Assembly: GCA_024345305.1 (NCBI GenBank)
Contig: BRON01000018.1
Span: 620,001 to 684,000 of the forward strand
Source of the DNA: Mrakia gelida
Lineage: Eukaryota > Basidiomycota > Tremellomycetes > Cystofilobasidiales > Mrakiaceae
Direction of reading: 5' to 3'
Length of the DNA: 64,000 nt
Shown here: positions 44,471 through 55,578 of the stretch, one piece after another
How positions within the stretch are numbered: position 1 is the first letter of the stretch
Layout of the letters: every line of letters begins with the position of its first letter
Notes under the pieces: generated by a model
What the model was told of the DNA's origin: nothing
Seen by the model: the letters and a program-made list of their open reading frames with translations, nothing else
Databases searched by the model: none
Translations under genes and position numbers: made by a program

Positions 44471-46503
44471 CTAATCGCTATTCCAATCCATCACCTGCAA
44501 CCCACTCCCACCCAACCCACTCCCTCCAGCTGCTCCAACATCATCCCCTCCATACGACCCACTCGGTCCACCAGCAGGTCCCTCGTCCACATCCATCATC
44601 TCCTCCTCCTCCCTCTCCTCCTCTTCCATCTCCTCTTCCTCAACAACCTTCGCTTTCCCCTTCCCCTTCCCCTTCCCCTTTCCCAACATCTCCCTCCTCT
44701 TCTCCTTCTCCTCCTTCTTCCTCCCACGGGCCTTCTCCTTCTCCCTCCTCTCAAACTCCTCATCATCCACCTCCTCGTCCGAATCCCTAGCGCGAGAAGG
44801 TCGGATCCAACTCTTCCTTGGACCAGCTCCTGCGTAACCTGACGAGATGGTGGAAGGTCCTCCTCGAGCTTGAGGTGTTCCAGCGATGGTTCTCCAGTCT
44901 TCGTCTTCGTCCTCGTCGTCGTCGTTGTCGAAGTCGTCGTTCGAATCCTCGTCGTCCTCGTCTTGTCGTCGAGCTCGTTCGTCCTCATCGTCGTCGTCCT
45001 CCTCGTCCGGATACTCCGACATCCCATCCCTCCCGACTCGAGCCCCACCTCTCCCTCTCCCCCTCCCCCTCCCACGTCCCCTCCCTCTTCCTCTCCCACG
45101 TCCAGGTCCCAAAGCCCCCTCCTTCTGCTTCCCAGGACCTCTCTTCCTCCCCGGAACAGATCCCTTCGCCTCCCCTCCCACCTTCACCCCCGTCCTCCCT
45201 CCTCTACTCCCAGGCCCACCCCGACTCCCAGGTCCCCTAGGAATGAAAGGAGCGTTCTTGCTACCCGCTGGTCTTCCTCGCGTTCGTCGTCGCTTGATGG
45301 GGACGCGTCGAGTCATGGAGCGAGTTCCTCCGTCCGAGTAGACTGAGATTTCCGAAGGAGGGGGGAGGGAGTCGTCGTCGGAGGAGAAGACGGTGGTTTT
45401 CCCTGCTACTTGACGTTTGGAACGGGGAGCGTCGGGTGCGTCGGCTGGGGTTCCCCAGGTGAGATTGCTTGGAGGAGGGGGGTTGGAGGGGGAGTTGGGA
45501 CGGTGGTAGGTTAAGGGGGTGAATTGGAGGGTTTGGAGGGAGGGGAGGAGGGGGAGGGGGGTGACTGCAACGAGGAAAAGGGTTGGAGGGGGAAGAGAGA
45601 AAGGAGGGGAAGGTGAGCTCGAGAAGGAGGGAGGGAGGGAGTGATGGACGCGAGGTGAGTTGAGACAAGAAAGCTCACCTTCCCTGGGTTGGTTCATCTC
45701 CCAGATGAGTTCTGATCCGATGAGTTCGACGAGTTTCCCTTTGAAGACCTGGTTGTTGACCTTGAGGTAGGGAGTGGGAGTGTTGAGGCCCTGTAGGATC
45801 GAAGGGAAGAAGAAGGAGGGAGGGTGATCAGCTCGACGTCGCTTCGCTTCCCTCCTTCTCTCGCCTCGAGCTCATTCCCTCGAGCCATCCAGCCCTGCGA
45901 GAATCCTCCTTCGACCCAAGATGTGCATGAACTCACTACGACTGAAGCTGTATGAGCTGGCGGCAAGTTATCCTCGTCCTCGTCGTCTCTGATCTGTTGA
46001 TCCTCCTGCTGTTGACCTTCTCCCTCCTCCTCCCCTCCTTCTGGTGCTCCCTCCCTCTCCCTTGAAGGACCTGCTCGAGCGTTTCCATCCCAGTCGTCCT
46101 CCTCTGTCTCGTAATCTTCGTCGTTCTCATCTTCTCCGTCCTCGTCTCCCCCTGTTCTCTTCCTCCTCGGTCTGGATCCGTTTGAAGGTTGCGAGGAAGG
46201 AGGGAGAGGAGGGAGAGGATCCGATCTTCCTCGAGGTGACCTAGACAGGACGGAAGTGTCGATGTTTCGGCTTAGCGAGATGGTGATGATTTGTTCCTGA
46301 GCAACGAGTAAACATCAAGCGAGTCAGCTCGAGAGAGGATGGGAAGGAAGCGACGAGAGGGGACGAAGGGAAGGAAGGGAATCGGAGCTGACCTCGATCT
46401 CACTCTCCCACTCTTGATCAGAAGCCAACCCATCGTCGCTGTCCAACTCAGCATCGTAGAAGTGAGTAACCTCTCGATAGGTAGGGGGAACGATCGAAGT
46501 CAT
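44471..46503 (-). CDS. TFIIIC tau55/GTF3C6-like subunit with RGR-rich and acidic tail
   Basis: RNA polymerase III initiation factor TFIIIC small subunit, triple-barrel domain. The start MTSIVPPTYREVTHFYDAEL is at 46503. The barrel is split by a long acidic/Gln-rich insert: WESEIEEQIITISLSRNIDT, later DNLPPAHTASVV, GLNTPTPYLKVNNQVFKGKL and VELIGSELIWEM, which align with the domain order of GTF3C6/Sfc7. After it come a putative AT-hook-like block (VPIKRRRTRGRPAGSKNAPF), GPGSRGG repeats, a GRGRGRGR run, long Asp/Glu tracts and GKGKGKGKAKVVEEEE. The tail, about 400 residues, is much longer than the family core and suggests chromatin or RNA contacts (inference). It shares a 132-base divergent promoter with the MYND gene. 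Confidence 0.8.
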
Positions 46504-46635
46504 TCGGCAAAGAAAGGGATGGGGTCGTCAAGACGAGTCAAAGTTGAGAGCAAGACGAAAGGTGAGCTCGCGCTCCTCCTTCGACCAGTTTGGAACTCAA
46601 CCGCTTCAGCCCTGCTTCCTTCAGTTTCCTTCGAC
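46504..46635. promoter_or_regulatory. Compact bidirectional promoter
   Basis: 132 bases between the ATG of the TFIIIC-like gene (minus) and that of the MYND gene (plus). Both transcripts must start within or very near it. Confidence 0.7.
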
Positions 46636-47929
46636 ATGGTCTTCACTCCCTCAGACCTCGCCAAGCTCATCGGACTCATCTCCGATCCTGATGGTCGCCC
46701 TTCAACCTGGAATACGAGAGAGGAGCCGCACGATCTCGTCACCTACCTCGTTCGTCCTCTTCTCTTTTCCTTCCGTCCCGCCTTCTCCCCTTTCTCTGCT
46801 GACCAGCGATCCTTGTTCGTGCCAGGACGAGAACAACGCTGAGATATCGGCAAATCCAGTGTTCTGGGTCAGTCTTGCCTATCAAAGCGAGACCAGATTT
46901 TGGGCGAGAAGGATTGACATCAGTCGAGATCCTGATCCCTTCTTCAATCTCTTTCCCCGTACAGACCGAGTTCGCCTCGCCATACCTTCCCTCCCTCTTC
47001 AGAACCTACACCCAAACTCCCTTGGATCCTGACAGCGGTCAAAACTGCGTCGGCTTATCATACCTCGCCTGTGTCATCATACCTCGCCAGCAAACCCCTT
47101 ACTTCTCGAAGTTCGTTCGCCAGAACATGGAGGAGGTCGCGGCTTCCCTCCCCACCCTGCTCGTGATGTTGATCGATCTGTTGACAAGCATGTTAGATCA
47201 TGTGAGCTCGCACCACCTCTCACTACATGCGCTGCTGAAACTGACTCTGTCGCCTTTTCTCCAGCCTGGCAGAAACCAACGCTCGTTGTCGAGCGTCCTC
47301 GGGATCGTTTTGCACACCTCCGAGACCTACCTCGTCCATCAAGAACGCTTCGGATCCACCACCGTCGGACTGGCAATCTCGGAGGATATCCTCTCGGGAC
47401 TGAGAGAGTGTCGCACCTACTTCCCCTTGATCCTGTCGGCAACACCTCAAGACCTCCTTCTCCCCTTACAACGTGCATTTTCCTGTCTCGGCCGACTCTT
47501 GGAATCGGGTTTTTTTCAGCTCCACAAGGAACCTGATCAGAGGTATAACAGCTTTTTCGAGATGGTCTGGTTGGACTGCGAAGCCTTGGGACAGGCGGAG
47601 AGTGTCTGCGAGAAAGGGGAGATGTCGATGTGTGGGAAGGTGAGCTCTCGTCTCTCTCGTCTCTCTCTCTCTCTCTTTCTCTTTGTCACCTTCGTCTCAA
47701 CTTATCTCTGACCAGCTTATCTTCGATCTTTCCTCCTTCATCCCTGCATCAGTGTGTGCTGGCCGATACTGCTGTCAAGGTCCGTCTCCGTTCTCGAGCT
47801 CCGCCTTTGCCTCTCTTCCTCGCCCTCGGTCTTAGCTCTCACACTCCCCCCGTTCCGACTGATTCTTCAGAACATCAGCGCATCAGGTGGAAGGCTCACA
47901 AGAAGACCTGCTTCGAGACCTCGTGGTAG
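46636..47929 (+). CDS. MYND-type zinc-finger protein
   Basis: Six exons in phase: 46636-46749, 46826-46867, 46965-47201, 47265-47639, 47716-47779, 47871-47929; 296 residues. The body is helical and leucine-rich (VMLIDLLTSMLDH, VLGIVLHTSETYLVHQERFG, LLLPLQRAFSCLGRLLES). The C-terminus holds a degenerate MYND finger: SVCEKGEMSMCGK ... CAGRYCCQEHQRIRWKAHKK TC, with the W-K-A-H-K-x2-C signature. MYND fingers mediate protein-protein contacts. The stop is TAG at 47927. The same frame stays open after it (SLSSLRSSSRRRPFSTRRDF) and ends at a GTGAGT donor, so exons of the next gene may be linked to this one. Confidence 0.75.
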
Positions 47930-48037
47930 TCGTTGAGCTCTCTTCGATCGTCGTCGAGGCGTCGTCCCTTCTCGACGCGTCGCGATTTTGTGAGTCGTCC
48001 TTTCTCGCACATCGCCTTCGTTTCACCGACGAGACAG

Positions 48038-50164
48038 GAGCTGATCACGCTCTTCATCAACCCCTTTAACAGCTCTCCTCTTCAAACCTGCTTTACGCCG
48101 TTCGTCTTCTTCGACATTGCTGAGCGTCGCGTCTCGAGACTCGAAGAACTGACGTCTCGTCCCTCCCTCTCGTGCTTTCTTACAGATCGACATCGCTCGC
48201 GCATCACATCTCAAGACCTCAAGACGCTTCCTCTCGCGCCCTGGGTTGTCAGGTAGACGCCGTCGTGAGTTGTCTTGCCTTGCTCGTCCTCGATGCGACT
48301 CGACTCGAATTGACTTCACGCTGACCCTCTTTGTTTCTCCCTCATTTCTCCCTTCAGTCTTAAATCACAACATTTCATTCCCTCTTACTACCCGTAGCTC
48401 ACTCTTAGCCCTCAATCTAGACGACCTTTTCTATTCGAACAACGAAGGCAGACGCGTCGCAAGTTTCGCCTCGATCGGAGCTGTCCTGTTCCTGCTTCGG
48501 TCTCATATCTCTCCTTCTGATATGTGAGTCTTACGCTCTTTCTCGTCTTCCACAAATCCAGGCCCACGTCCTGACTTCGTTCTGGAGCCTTCAGCAGGTC
48601 TTCGGTCGACCGAACTCGAACGCGACGACACAAGGCTCACCTGCCTCGCACCTTCCTTTTCACGCGTTTGGCTCTCTTCAGACCCACCTCCTTGGACCCA
48701 AAATCTCTCGACATCGCCCTAAAGTTCGTACCCCTGCAGCAAGACGTCTCATCAACGCTGGACTCTCGCTCAACTTCTCCTTTCGCAGCTCCGACATCCT
48801 CCCGAGGCGTCATCTCGGCCTCCTCCCCTCTCCTTCCCTCAACGCCAACCTTCCTTACTCGACCAGCATGCCGATCTATACATCCCTCGACTTCGCAGCT
48901 CTGCACAAGACCAGTGAGCTCGACCTTCCTCGGCTTGACTCGCACTGCGATCTTCCTGACGCGTTTCATCATCTCGTTTCTTCGACAGGTCTCACGCTGC
49001 AGCAACAGGTTCGCTTCTCCCTTCTTTCCGTCCTTCTCTCACCTTGAGCTTGACTGACCCATACCTTCCTCTCTCTCTTTACATCCATCTCCTCACCCAT
49101 CAACTCCCAACCCACCAACAACCCTCAATTCAAACTCAACTCCTCCCTCCTCCCTCCTCGCCTCCTTCACCTCCTCCTTCCCTCCTCTCCCCCTCCAGCA
49201 ATGGTCCCAAACCTTCTCCAAACCTCTCGCCTCTAAGCACATCAACGAATGGAGAGCCTTCCGAGACAACTCCATCTACTCCTACTCCAACTCTTCCTCT
49301 CCATCTCCTCCACCTCCGTCTTCCCTTCTCCCAGGATCGAACAACATCAACTCCTCGACCAAGAACGAACCCTCCCCTCGCTTGGCTGGGATCGTAGGAG
49401 ACGCGAAGACGCATGCCGAGGCGGCGAAGGCAGTGAGGGTGTTCTTGGATGAGGATTTCCATACGTTCAAGGTGAGTGCGAGCGAGTCAAACACAGGATG
49501 AGGAGGAGGGAGAAGCTCGGCGTCGGTTCGTTTGAGAGGAGCGAGAGGAAGAGCTGACTTCGTTCTCGCTGCTGGGACTCGGGGAAGTGGATGATGTAGA
49601 TGTTGAGAGACGAGGATCTAGGGTTGCTTGACTGGTTGAGGTTGTTCAGAGCGGACTGTTTGTGAGTCGCGTCGTTTCGTTTCGTTCGTCAACAACAACC
49701 CGTCCCTCTTCCCTCACCCTTCGATGTTCACCTTTACCTGACTCGTAGGACGTGAATTAAACTGACTTCTTCCACTCCTCTGGTGCTGCCTATAGACTCG
49801 AGCTTGAACGCTTCCTCTCCATCACTTCTCCCTCCGAGATGTGAGTCGACGCCCCCCTTCTCCCTCCCTCGCTTCCCTCACAGATCTTCCCTCGTTCTCG
49901 CCTTACCCCCGACAGCGCTCCGAAGCAGAAGTCTCTCAACAAGGACCTCCTCGTCCTCTACGACAAGCGAGCTGCGTTGGAGAGCGAGATCGCGAATCTT
50001 GAGGTTTCGTTGAATGCGTTGTGAGTTCCTCGTCGAAGATTTCTCGCTCGTTCTTGCATTGCTTCGCGCTCTCGTCTCGCGTCAGAAGCTGACACCGGCT
50101 TCTTTCTGTCAATTTGTGGTGGGCGAACAGGTCGGAAGTCAAAGCTGGAGCTGTGGGTCGGTGA
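48038..50164 (+). CDS. Unrecognised protein with C-terminal coiled coil (5' end unresolved)
   Basis: Exons seen in order: ELITLFINPFNSSPLQTCF (48038 on); IDIARASHLKTSRRFLSRPG; LALNLDDLFYSNNEGRRVAS to 48529; a large exon with FGSLQTHLLGPKISRHRPK and STSMPIYTSLDFAALHKT; LTLQQQ plus QWSQTFSKPLASKHINEW ... FLDEDFHTFK; MLRDEDLGLLDWLRLFRADC; LELERFLSITSPSEI; and KDLLVLYDKRAALESEIANL ending at TGA 50162. The later exons join in phase. The junction after 48529 does not (one base out). No ATG was found for the first exon, which is open back to the TAG of the MYND gene. The last 50 residues form a heptad-like coiled coil. Function unknown. Confidence 0.5.
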
Positions 50165-50357
50165 GCTGAAGCGGAAGGGGAGCAGGGAGAGTCGTTCGCC
50201 GTTCGACGCGTTCTTTGGACTGGTTTTAGATCCGGGATAGGATGACTTTTACCTCGTGGCCCTCGGTATGGAATCCTCATCTACTCAGATCAAATCCTCG
50301 GATCAAATCCTCGGATCAACTCCTCGGCATAACATCAAGGTCTACAAAAGCTATGTA

Positions 50358-50882
50358 TCAGGCAGCAGCTCTCCCCTCGCCTTCGTTCCTCGCCGTCCCT
50401 CCCATGAGCACCCACGGAGACCGCTTACAGTCCCTCTCCATAGCCTCGTTCGACGCTCTTATGTACGCTTCCTCATTGGCTTCCTCCTCCAAGTGCTTCG
50501 CCAACGCCTCCGGTCCTGAAGCGCGGGCTTCCTCGAGTCGAGCGAGCTTCTTCGCCGCGTCTTCTTTATCCCGCTTCTCGCGATAGGATACGGCCCAGAG
50601 GAAGTTGTTGTACGCTTGTATCGCATCTGATAAAGCAACTCGTCTCAGAGTCAGTGCGTGAGAAAGAAAGGGAAAGGAAAGAGGAAAGACAGGCTCGACG
50701 CGTCGCGACTCACCAGCTTCAAGTTCCTCCTTCGACATGCCAGCTTTCCTCTCGCTGTCTTTCTTTTCTCTGATATCCCATTCCGTCCTCCGTTCTTGAA
50801 GATGAAGCCGATCTCTCAGAATCTTCTGAGCCGTTGTGTCTTTGCGACGAGGAGAGGGAGGAGGGGAGGGAAGTGGAGGCAT
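50358..50882 (-). CDS. Small charged helical protein, tandem paralogue 1
   Basis: Exons 50882-50714 and 50626-50358, 145 residues. Starts MPPLPSPPPSPRRKDTTAQK, then a long charged helix (RDRLHLQERRTEWDIREKKD, SKEELEA). Exon 2 reads DAIQAYNNFLWAVSYREKRD and KKLARLEEARASGPEALAKH LEEEANEEAYI. No signal peptide. The paralogue at 51204-51757 has the same start, the same intron position and phase, and the block SGPEALAKHL / GPSALEKHL. A soluble coiled-coil protein of unknown role. Confidence 0.72.
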   Translation of the reverse strand: MPPLPSPPPSPRRKDTTAQKILRDRLHLQERRTEWDIREKKDSERKAGMSKEELEAGESRRVEPVFPLSFPFLSHALTLRRVALSDAIQAYNNFLWAVSYREKRDKEDAAKKLARLEEARASGPEALAKHLEEEANEEAYIRASNEAMERDCKRSPWVLMGGTARNEGEGRAAA

Positions 50883-51203
50883 GTCGAGATGAGATCGAGA
50901 GTGCTGACGAGAAGGGACGCGAACGTCAGCTGAAGTGGCTCTGAGGGTGGTAGTGTTTGATACTCACTATCGGAAGTCAGGCTGAGGAGAGGTTGATGGA
51001 AGAAGGGTGAAAGAACGAGGAGGTTTCGTCTTGGAACCCCTCGTCGCGTCGACGTTGCGAACGAAACAAAATGATTGGGCTGCAGCGGCGCTCTCGCATA
51101 TAAGCTCCGGGCTCTCGAGTCTTCCTGGAGCTGATAAATCCCCTCGTTGAGACCAAAACAAATCAAACACTCGATCGCTGGCAAGACTAAACAACAACAA
51201 CAA

Positions 51204-51757
51204 CTAAACAACAACGACGTTCCCCTGCTGCTGCTTCTCCCTCTCTTCCTTCTCCCACGTCTCCTTCTTGAACGCCTCAAGGTCTGCTCTCAGCACTTTC
51301 ATAATCTTCCCCTTTGTCTCTTCTTCCTCAGCCTCCTCGCTCAGATGCTTCTCCAAAGCGCTGGGTCCGAGAGCTCGAGCTCTCTCGAGCGCCGCGAGCT
51401 TCTTTTCCTCCGCCTCCCGATCCCATTTCGCGTATTGAGACGCAGCCCAGGCATAGTCGATGCTGAACTGAGCGTCCTCTATGTACCCGAGAGAGAGAGA
51501 AAAGCAATTTAAGGGAGGTCAGCAAACGGAACGAGATCGAAGGACTCGAGGGAAAGAGGGACGACGCGTCAAGCAAAGCACTCACCAGATTCGACTTCTT
51601 CCTTCGACAGCTTAGCCTTTCTCTCCCACTTCTCCTTCTGAATCACTTCCCACTTCTCGTTTTCCTGCCTTAACCACGTACGGGTGTCAAACATCCTCTG
51701 GGCAACGGTGTCGGGTCGAGATCGAGGGGAGGGAGGGGGGGAGGGGAGGGGAGGCAT
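51204..51757 (-). CDS. Small charged helical protein, tandem paralogue 2
   Basis: Exons 51757-51586 and 51478-51204, 148 residues. Begins MPPLPSPPPSPRSRPDTVAQ, continues QENEKWEVIQKEKWERKAKL SKEEVES; exon 2 is EDAQFSIDYAWAASQYAKWD, EEKKLAALERARALGPSALE and a Lys/Glu/Gln-rich end. Same orientation and exon structure as its neighbour 300 bases away, so a local tandem duplication. The C-termini have diverged. Unknown function. Confidence 0.72.
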
Positions 51758-52269
51758 CGCTGCTGGGCGAACGAGGAAGGGGGATGAGGGTCAGTTCGGA
51801 GCAATCGACGATGAGAGGGGAAGGAGGGGATCTCACGGGGGCAAGACTGGTTGGCGAAAGGAAGAAAGAACGAGAGGGGTCGTTCTGGAGTCGACGTCTT
51901 GTCGCCTCGAGTCGATCGTTCGTTCGAAAGAACGGAATGTTTTCGAGTCAGCGTCGCTGAAGAGGATAAGAGGGGGTGGAGGGAGCGAGTAGGATTGAAC
52001 GTATTTATAAGAAGGCAGAGAGAGCAGTGATTGAGTCCAGCCGAGCGAGGAGATCTAGAAAGACAAAGGACGAAGCAGCGACGAGAAGGAAAGCGAGACG
52101 GAACTCTAAAGAAGATACAAGATGGGACGAGCACGACGGGGACGGCGAAAGATAGAGATGATGGGAAGCTCTAGATAGTGCAGCCTGATAATGAAGCGAA
52201 GCCCAGGAGATCGGAAGAAGGACGAACGAGCGAGACGCGTCGACTCTTCGCTCGTTCACTTCGCTTCGC
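51758..52269. other. Intergenic region
   Basis: Upstream of paralogue 2 and downstream of the metallo-beta-lactamase gene. No gene recognised. Confidence 0.5.
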
Positions 52270-54656
52270 TCAGGGACAGCAACACCCACCCTTCCCCTCA
52301 ATCAACTCCCTCTCCTCACTCGGCGGCGTGCTCAACCCCTTCAACTTACTCTTTCTCGTCCAAACCCTCCTCGTCTGAGTCTGCACCTCCGGCTCCTCCT
52401 CCCTCGGACCCTTCGAATCACAAACAACTCTCAACCCATCGAACCCAGGCCTAACCCAAACTGCCCTCCTCCTAGCTTCCTCGCCCACCTCACCAACCAT
52501 CCCTCTCGCCTCGTTGACAAACTCCTCTTCTTCTTCACCCTCAGGGTGAGGTGTCCCGTCCAGATCGCGTCCGAACGCTTCCCATTCTTCGTGCGAGTGG
52601 TGGTGTGCGAAGCCGGAGAGGTAGGTGCGTAAGGGGTTTAGGCGGAGGATGGTTTGGAGGGATTGGAGGATCCCGAAGTGGGAGGTGTGAGGTTTGAGGA
52701 AGAGGGTGTCGAGGATGAGGACTGGGAAGCGGTGGGGTGCTGGTTCGTCCGAAGCGTTCGAGTTCGAGTCGTTGGAAGAGGTATTGGAAGAGGAAGAGCC
52801 TCGAGGAGTGATAGGAGGGGAGTAAGGTGGTGTAGGGAGGACCGAAACGGCGTCGTCGTTGATGTTCGAGGAGGGAGGGTGGGAAGCGACGGCGGCGGCG
52901 AGGGAAGAAGTGAGGGTTTTGGCTGTGTTCGGGGAGGGGAGAAGTTTTGCCCATGCTGCTGCTGGGATGTAGGAGACGTCGGAGAGGTAGACGATGTGGG
53001 GGTGGAAGATGAATCCGAGGCAGTAGAAGGGGAGGATGGGTGGGGGTTCGAGGGTTGGAGGAGGAGGAGGAGTGCCGGGTGCGGGTGGGGAGGAGAAGAA
53101 GCGTCCGTGGTGGACTGCAAGCACGAGAAACGAGATCGGAATCAGCTCGAGATCTCGAGTCGAGAAGGGAGCACAGAAAGAGCTCGAACTCACCGTTCAA
53201 AGGCGACACCTTGATCCCCTCAACCCAGAAATCCTCGTCCTCCTTGATCACGACCCACTCGAAGGCAGGAACGTCTCCTCCTCCCGTCGCCTTCCCAAGC
53301 TCGACCATGTAAGGCCACGAGCTAGCGATCTCGTCAAGGGTGTGTTGGGACTGTGTCAAAACCCAAAGCGAAAGTGAGAGCAGGGTCAGCTCTCGCTCTC
53401 GCTCGCGTCGAAGGAAGCGGAGGGAGAGAAGTCGAGCTCACACAGTAGACCTTAATGAACGGCTGCACAACTCCCTTCAAGGTCCAGCCTCGAAGATCGT
53501 CGAGTCCGTTGATGGCTGTTGAACCCCCCCAAAGTCACAGAGCATATCAGCTTCGCTCCCAAACGCTATATACACCAAAAACGAGCGAACTGACCATCAG
53601 CATGAGGATGCGTGAGCAAAACAGCATCGATCTTCCTGAGTCCGAACTTGGGGAAGAACTCCAAAGCGGAAGAGAGGAAGGATTTCCCACAGTCTACGAG
53701 GATCGTTCTGTCAAACAGAGGAAAGTAGAGTGGTCAGCAACGAGCCTCGATTTCGATAAGAAAGCGCTGGTCGGTGGGCTGATTTTGTGTGAGCTCGAGC
53801 TTGGTCTCGGCGTCTGCTCCCTCGAGCTCACCCGAGCTCGCTGGCTTCCGCTCCGTCTTCAGATAAGAAGAAAAACTTCCTCTCTATATCTGGCTCGAGC
53901 TGAGCTTGTGAGGGAGTGAGAGTTGAGTGTCCGATCTGCGAGGGAAGAGCCAGGGAGCTAGGGACGAAGGTGGGTCGAACGTGGTGAGAGTTCTTCCCTC
54001 CCTCCCTCCTCCCTCCCTGCCCTGCTCCCCTCCGTGCAGCTCGCTCTGCCCCCTCGAGCTGGCTGACCATCTAGCAGCTCGTCCCTGCACACCCTCGAGC
54101 TCCATCTCCCGCCCACTCTGCTCTCCTTTCCTTATCTCCCCTCCCTCACCAGCTCCCCCTCCCGATCCCACCCCCTCCTTGCTCCCTCCTCCTGCTCCCC
54201 CTCCCCTCGTTCCTCTCCATTCCTCGGACTCACGATTTCCCACTCCCATCCTTCCTGTTCCCCCTAACAATCGCACTCGTATTCCTCCTGATGTTCTTCC
54301 CTCCTTCAGGCGTGAGCGTTGAAAGACACGTTCGACAAGGCTCGTCGTCGTCGTCATGGGAGGAGGAGGAGAGGTGGTTCGTGAGGCAGGAGACGTTGGG
54401 GAGTTGGCCGGAGGTGCCTACACGAAGCGAAGCGGAGTGTTGCGAGCGAGCGAGCGAGTGAGCGAGTGGGGTGGAGAGTGGAGCGAGGTGGGTGAGGAGA
54501 GAGCGAGCGAGGAGCGAGAAAAAGAAGGGGGGGGGGGAGGAGGTGAGCTGAGCGCAACGAAGGAAGGATCGAAGAAGGAGACGACGAACCTGTTCCAAGA
54601 AGGATGATCTCAAGCTCATCGTCGTTCATATCTACTGAAGCTGAAGTCGAAGCCAT
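52270..54656 (-). CDS. Metallo-beta-lactamase-fold hydrolase, PhnP-like
   Basis: Putative phosphodiesterase/hydrolase of the metallo-beta-lactamase superfamily. The ATG at 54656 gives MASTSASVDMNDDELEIILL; the first intron splits the conserved GTGTSG loop. The next exon has DDDDEPCRTCLSTLTPEGGK and NIRRNTSAIVRG, as in fungal PhnP-like proteins, then TILVDCGKSF and DAVLLTHPHAD, the HxHxD metal motif. Later: VYCSQHTLDEI, FEWVVIKEDEDFWVEGIKVS, HGRFFSSPP (His), FYCLGFIFHPHIVYLSDVSY (Asp ligand), PVLILDTLFLKPHTSHFGIL and YLSGFAHHHSHEEWEAFGRD (His). The C-terminal tail is charged and ends GGCCCP. A low-complexity Pro/Ser/Asn insert lies between metal motifs. Substrate unknown. Confidence 0.85.
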
Positions 54657-55578
54657 CTCTAAACACACGCAGGAAGGGAAAGGAGAAGGGAGTGAGGGTT
54701 GAAGGATCGAAGAGGTCGTCGAATCGAAATGGGCTGAGCTTTCGTCGGGCTCGAGCGAGGGGAGGGAAGTCGCCTTGCGGAGACGAGAGGGCGTGAGATC
54801 GAGGGGGAGGGGGGAATCGCTCGATTGCGAGGCGATGAGTTTTTTGTGTGAGCGGGGAGGGTGACGCGTGAGGGTAGCCAAGGGAGTGAGGGAGGGAAGA
54901 CGGAGGAGGGACGGGAGGGGAAAGAGGAGGGAAAGAAAGAGGGAGGGGGAGGCGCGTCGCGAGGGCTAAAAAGAGCTTGAAGAGGTGGATTTTAGGAGCG
55001 ATGGGACGCGAGGGGAAGTGCAGACGTGTATGATTCTGGGCTGGTGAAAGTAAGAGGATACGAGAGCGCTGAGAAGAAGAGGGAAGAGGGAGAGTGAAGG
55101 AGCGACGCGTCAGAACGTTCGATTGGGTTGAGATCGAACGAGATCCCGGAGCTTGGAGTCGCGAGGTTAGAGAGCTATTAGTGGGGTGAAGCAGTCCGAG
55201 TTGGAGAGAGAGATAGGTCCGAGTCCTGGGAAGGAAAGGAAGGAAGAGCAAAGACGCGCGTGACGAGTCGACGCGTCGTGAGGAGCTCGATACAGTAGAG
55301 CGGATGAGCTTTGCGAATTCGACGTCGACGGATTGGGGCATAACGTACTTGTGGTAAAAAAACGGAGTTGAGCCTCAGCTTCGTGAAAGCAGGGAGAGCA
55401 GAACGAGACGCGTTCGACTCCCAACCATCCCGCTTCCTCGCTCTCTCGCACACGTCACGAAATCAGCATACTAGATACTCGAAGCTAGATAAGGCGAACC
55501 AGCACCTATAAAGATCCTCCACTCCACCACATCCATCCTTCACTCGTAGATCTCCCCTCCCCTCCAAACGAACCTAGC
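54657..55578. other. Intergenic region
   Basis: Upstream of the PhnP-like gene, downstream of the small membrane protein. Open frames lack splice support. Two GACGCGTC sites (about 55104 and 55272). Confidence 0.5.

Noticed and set aside
45560..46050. Microsatellite-like and GA-rich stretches as possible mobile element remnants
   Set aside because: They lie in coding tracts of Asp/Glu/Gly/Arg or in introns; no terminal repeats or transposase fragments were seen.
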